Source: Candidatus Kryptoniota bacterium
Lineage (GTDB): Bacteria > Bacteroidota > Ignavibacteria > Kryptoniales > JAKASW01
Assembly: GCA_024641705.1 (NCBI GenBank)
Contig: JAHECO010000001.1
Coordinates: forward strand, 124,001-188,000
Reading direction: 5' to 3'
Length of the DNA: 64,000 bases
Shown piece by piece: positions 63,877 to 64,000 of this stretch (the first letter of the stretch is position 1; each line of letters opens with the position of its first letter). The notes under the pieces are model-generated. The model was not told the DNA's origin, did not search any database, and was given only the letters and a program-made list of their open reading frames with translations. Both the position numbers and the translations under genes were made by a program.

Positions 63877-64000
63877 ATGAGCGAAGTAGAAGGCGTAAAA
63901 CTTCCGTTCGTTCCGATAGGAGGGGTCGATGGGCTGACCAGCGCCCCGCAGATCAAGACGCCTCAGGGAAAATCGTTCGATGAAGTTCTCCGTGGAGAAC
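63877..64000 (+). CDS. Flagellar operon protein, 5' part (cut by the window end)
   Basis: An open frame starting ATG 63877, 2 bp after the flgD stop, with 41 codons before the window ends. The sequence starts MSEVEGVKLPFVPIGG and ends FDEVLRGE, similar to the N-terminus of the small flagellar operon protein (TIGR02530 type) that often follows flgD. The rest is not visible. Confidence 0.55.
   Translation, partial: MSEVEGVKLPFVPIGGVDGLTSAPQIKTPQGKSFDEVLRGE

Noticed and set aside
1-64000. CRISPR arrays, insertion sequences, integrases
   Set aside because: No regularly spaced repeats and no transposase or recombinase motifs were seen on either strand.

Overview
The window looks like chromosomal DNA of a flagellated Gram-negative bacterium of the Bacteroidota/Chlorobi side of the FCB group; an Ignavibacteria-like lineage is my best guess from the sequence alone. 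The reasons are a secreted protease ending in a type IX secretion (Por) sorting domain with the YPNPFNPST signature, a DUF5916/CBM9-type outer-membrane protein, LptD and LptE homologues, and a UbiE/MenG methyltransferase, all in moderately GC-rich DNA. No tRNA, rRNA or CRISPR array was recognised.

Layout. Positions 1-520 hold no protein gene but contain a candidate minus-strand small RNA of about 100 nt. Positions 521-23841 carry housekeeping and envelope genes: a GT9 glycosyltransferase, acetyltransferases, a thioredoxin-like protein, lptD, a ROK kinase, rarA, an ftsB-like gene, ddl, miaB, a SPOR protein, an MBL-fold hydrolase, a receiver-less sigma-54 activator, lptE, a GT2 glycosyltransferase, a TPR protein, ubiE/menG, and a histidine kinase followed by its sigma-54 response regulator. 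A gap of about 1 kb (11523-12519) holds a second candidate small RNA with a strong terminator.

Positions 23842-30713 form an accessory island that is visibly more A/T-rich and has a palindromic repeat at its left edge. It encodes a HEPN-like protein, a single-chain restriction-modification enzyme (PD-(D/E)XK nuclease plus N6 methyltransferase plus specificity region, type ISP/IIG style), then three genes whose order and content match a toxin-antitoxin-chaperone module of the CmdTAC kind (ADP-ribosyltransferase-like toxin, small antitoxin, SecB-like chaperone), and a DUF5131 (phage Gp37/Gp68) protein. This is a multi-system anti-phage island and the most interesting part of the window.

Positions 30762-38288 carry a nickel/cobalt transporter, the DUF5916 protein, the M4 protease and a small DksA/TraR-type zinc-finger protein. 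Positions 38361-53835 are one tight minus-strand chemotaxis operon: a degenerate receiver, a half-size ABC-binding-like protein, three chemoreceptors, CheW, a FapA-family protein, a HEAT-repeat protein, CheR, two CheY proteins, CheZ, CheA and CheB. Diverging from it, 54196-64000 is a flagellar basal-body and export operon (a 45-residue small membrane protein, flgB, flgC, an unknown gene, fliE, fliF, fliG, fliH, fliI, fliJ, a MotE-like gene, fliK, flgD and a partial gene running off the end). The region of about 360 bp between the two operons contains two near-consensus sigma-54 promoter sequences facing outwards, which fits the presence of two sigma-54 activators in the window.
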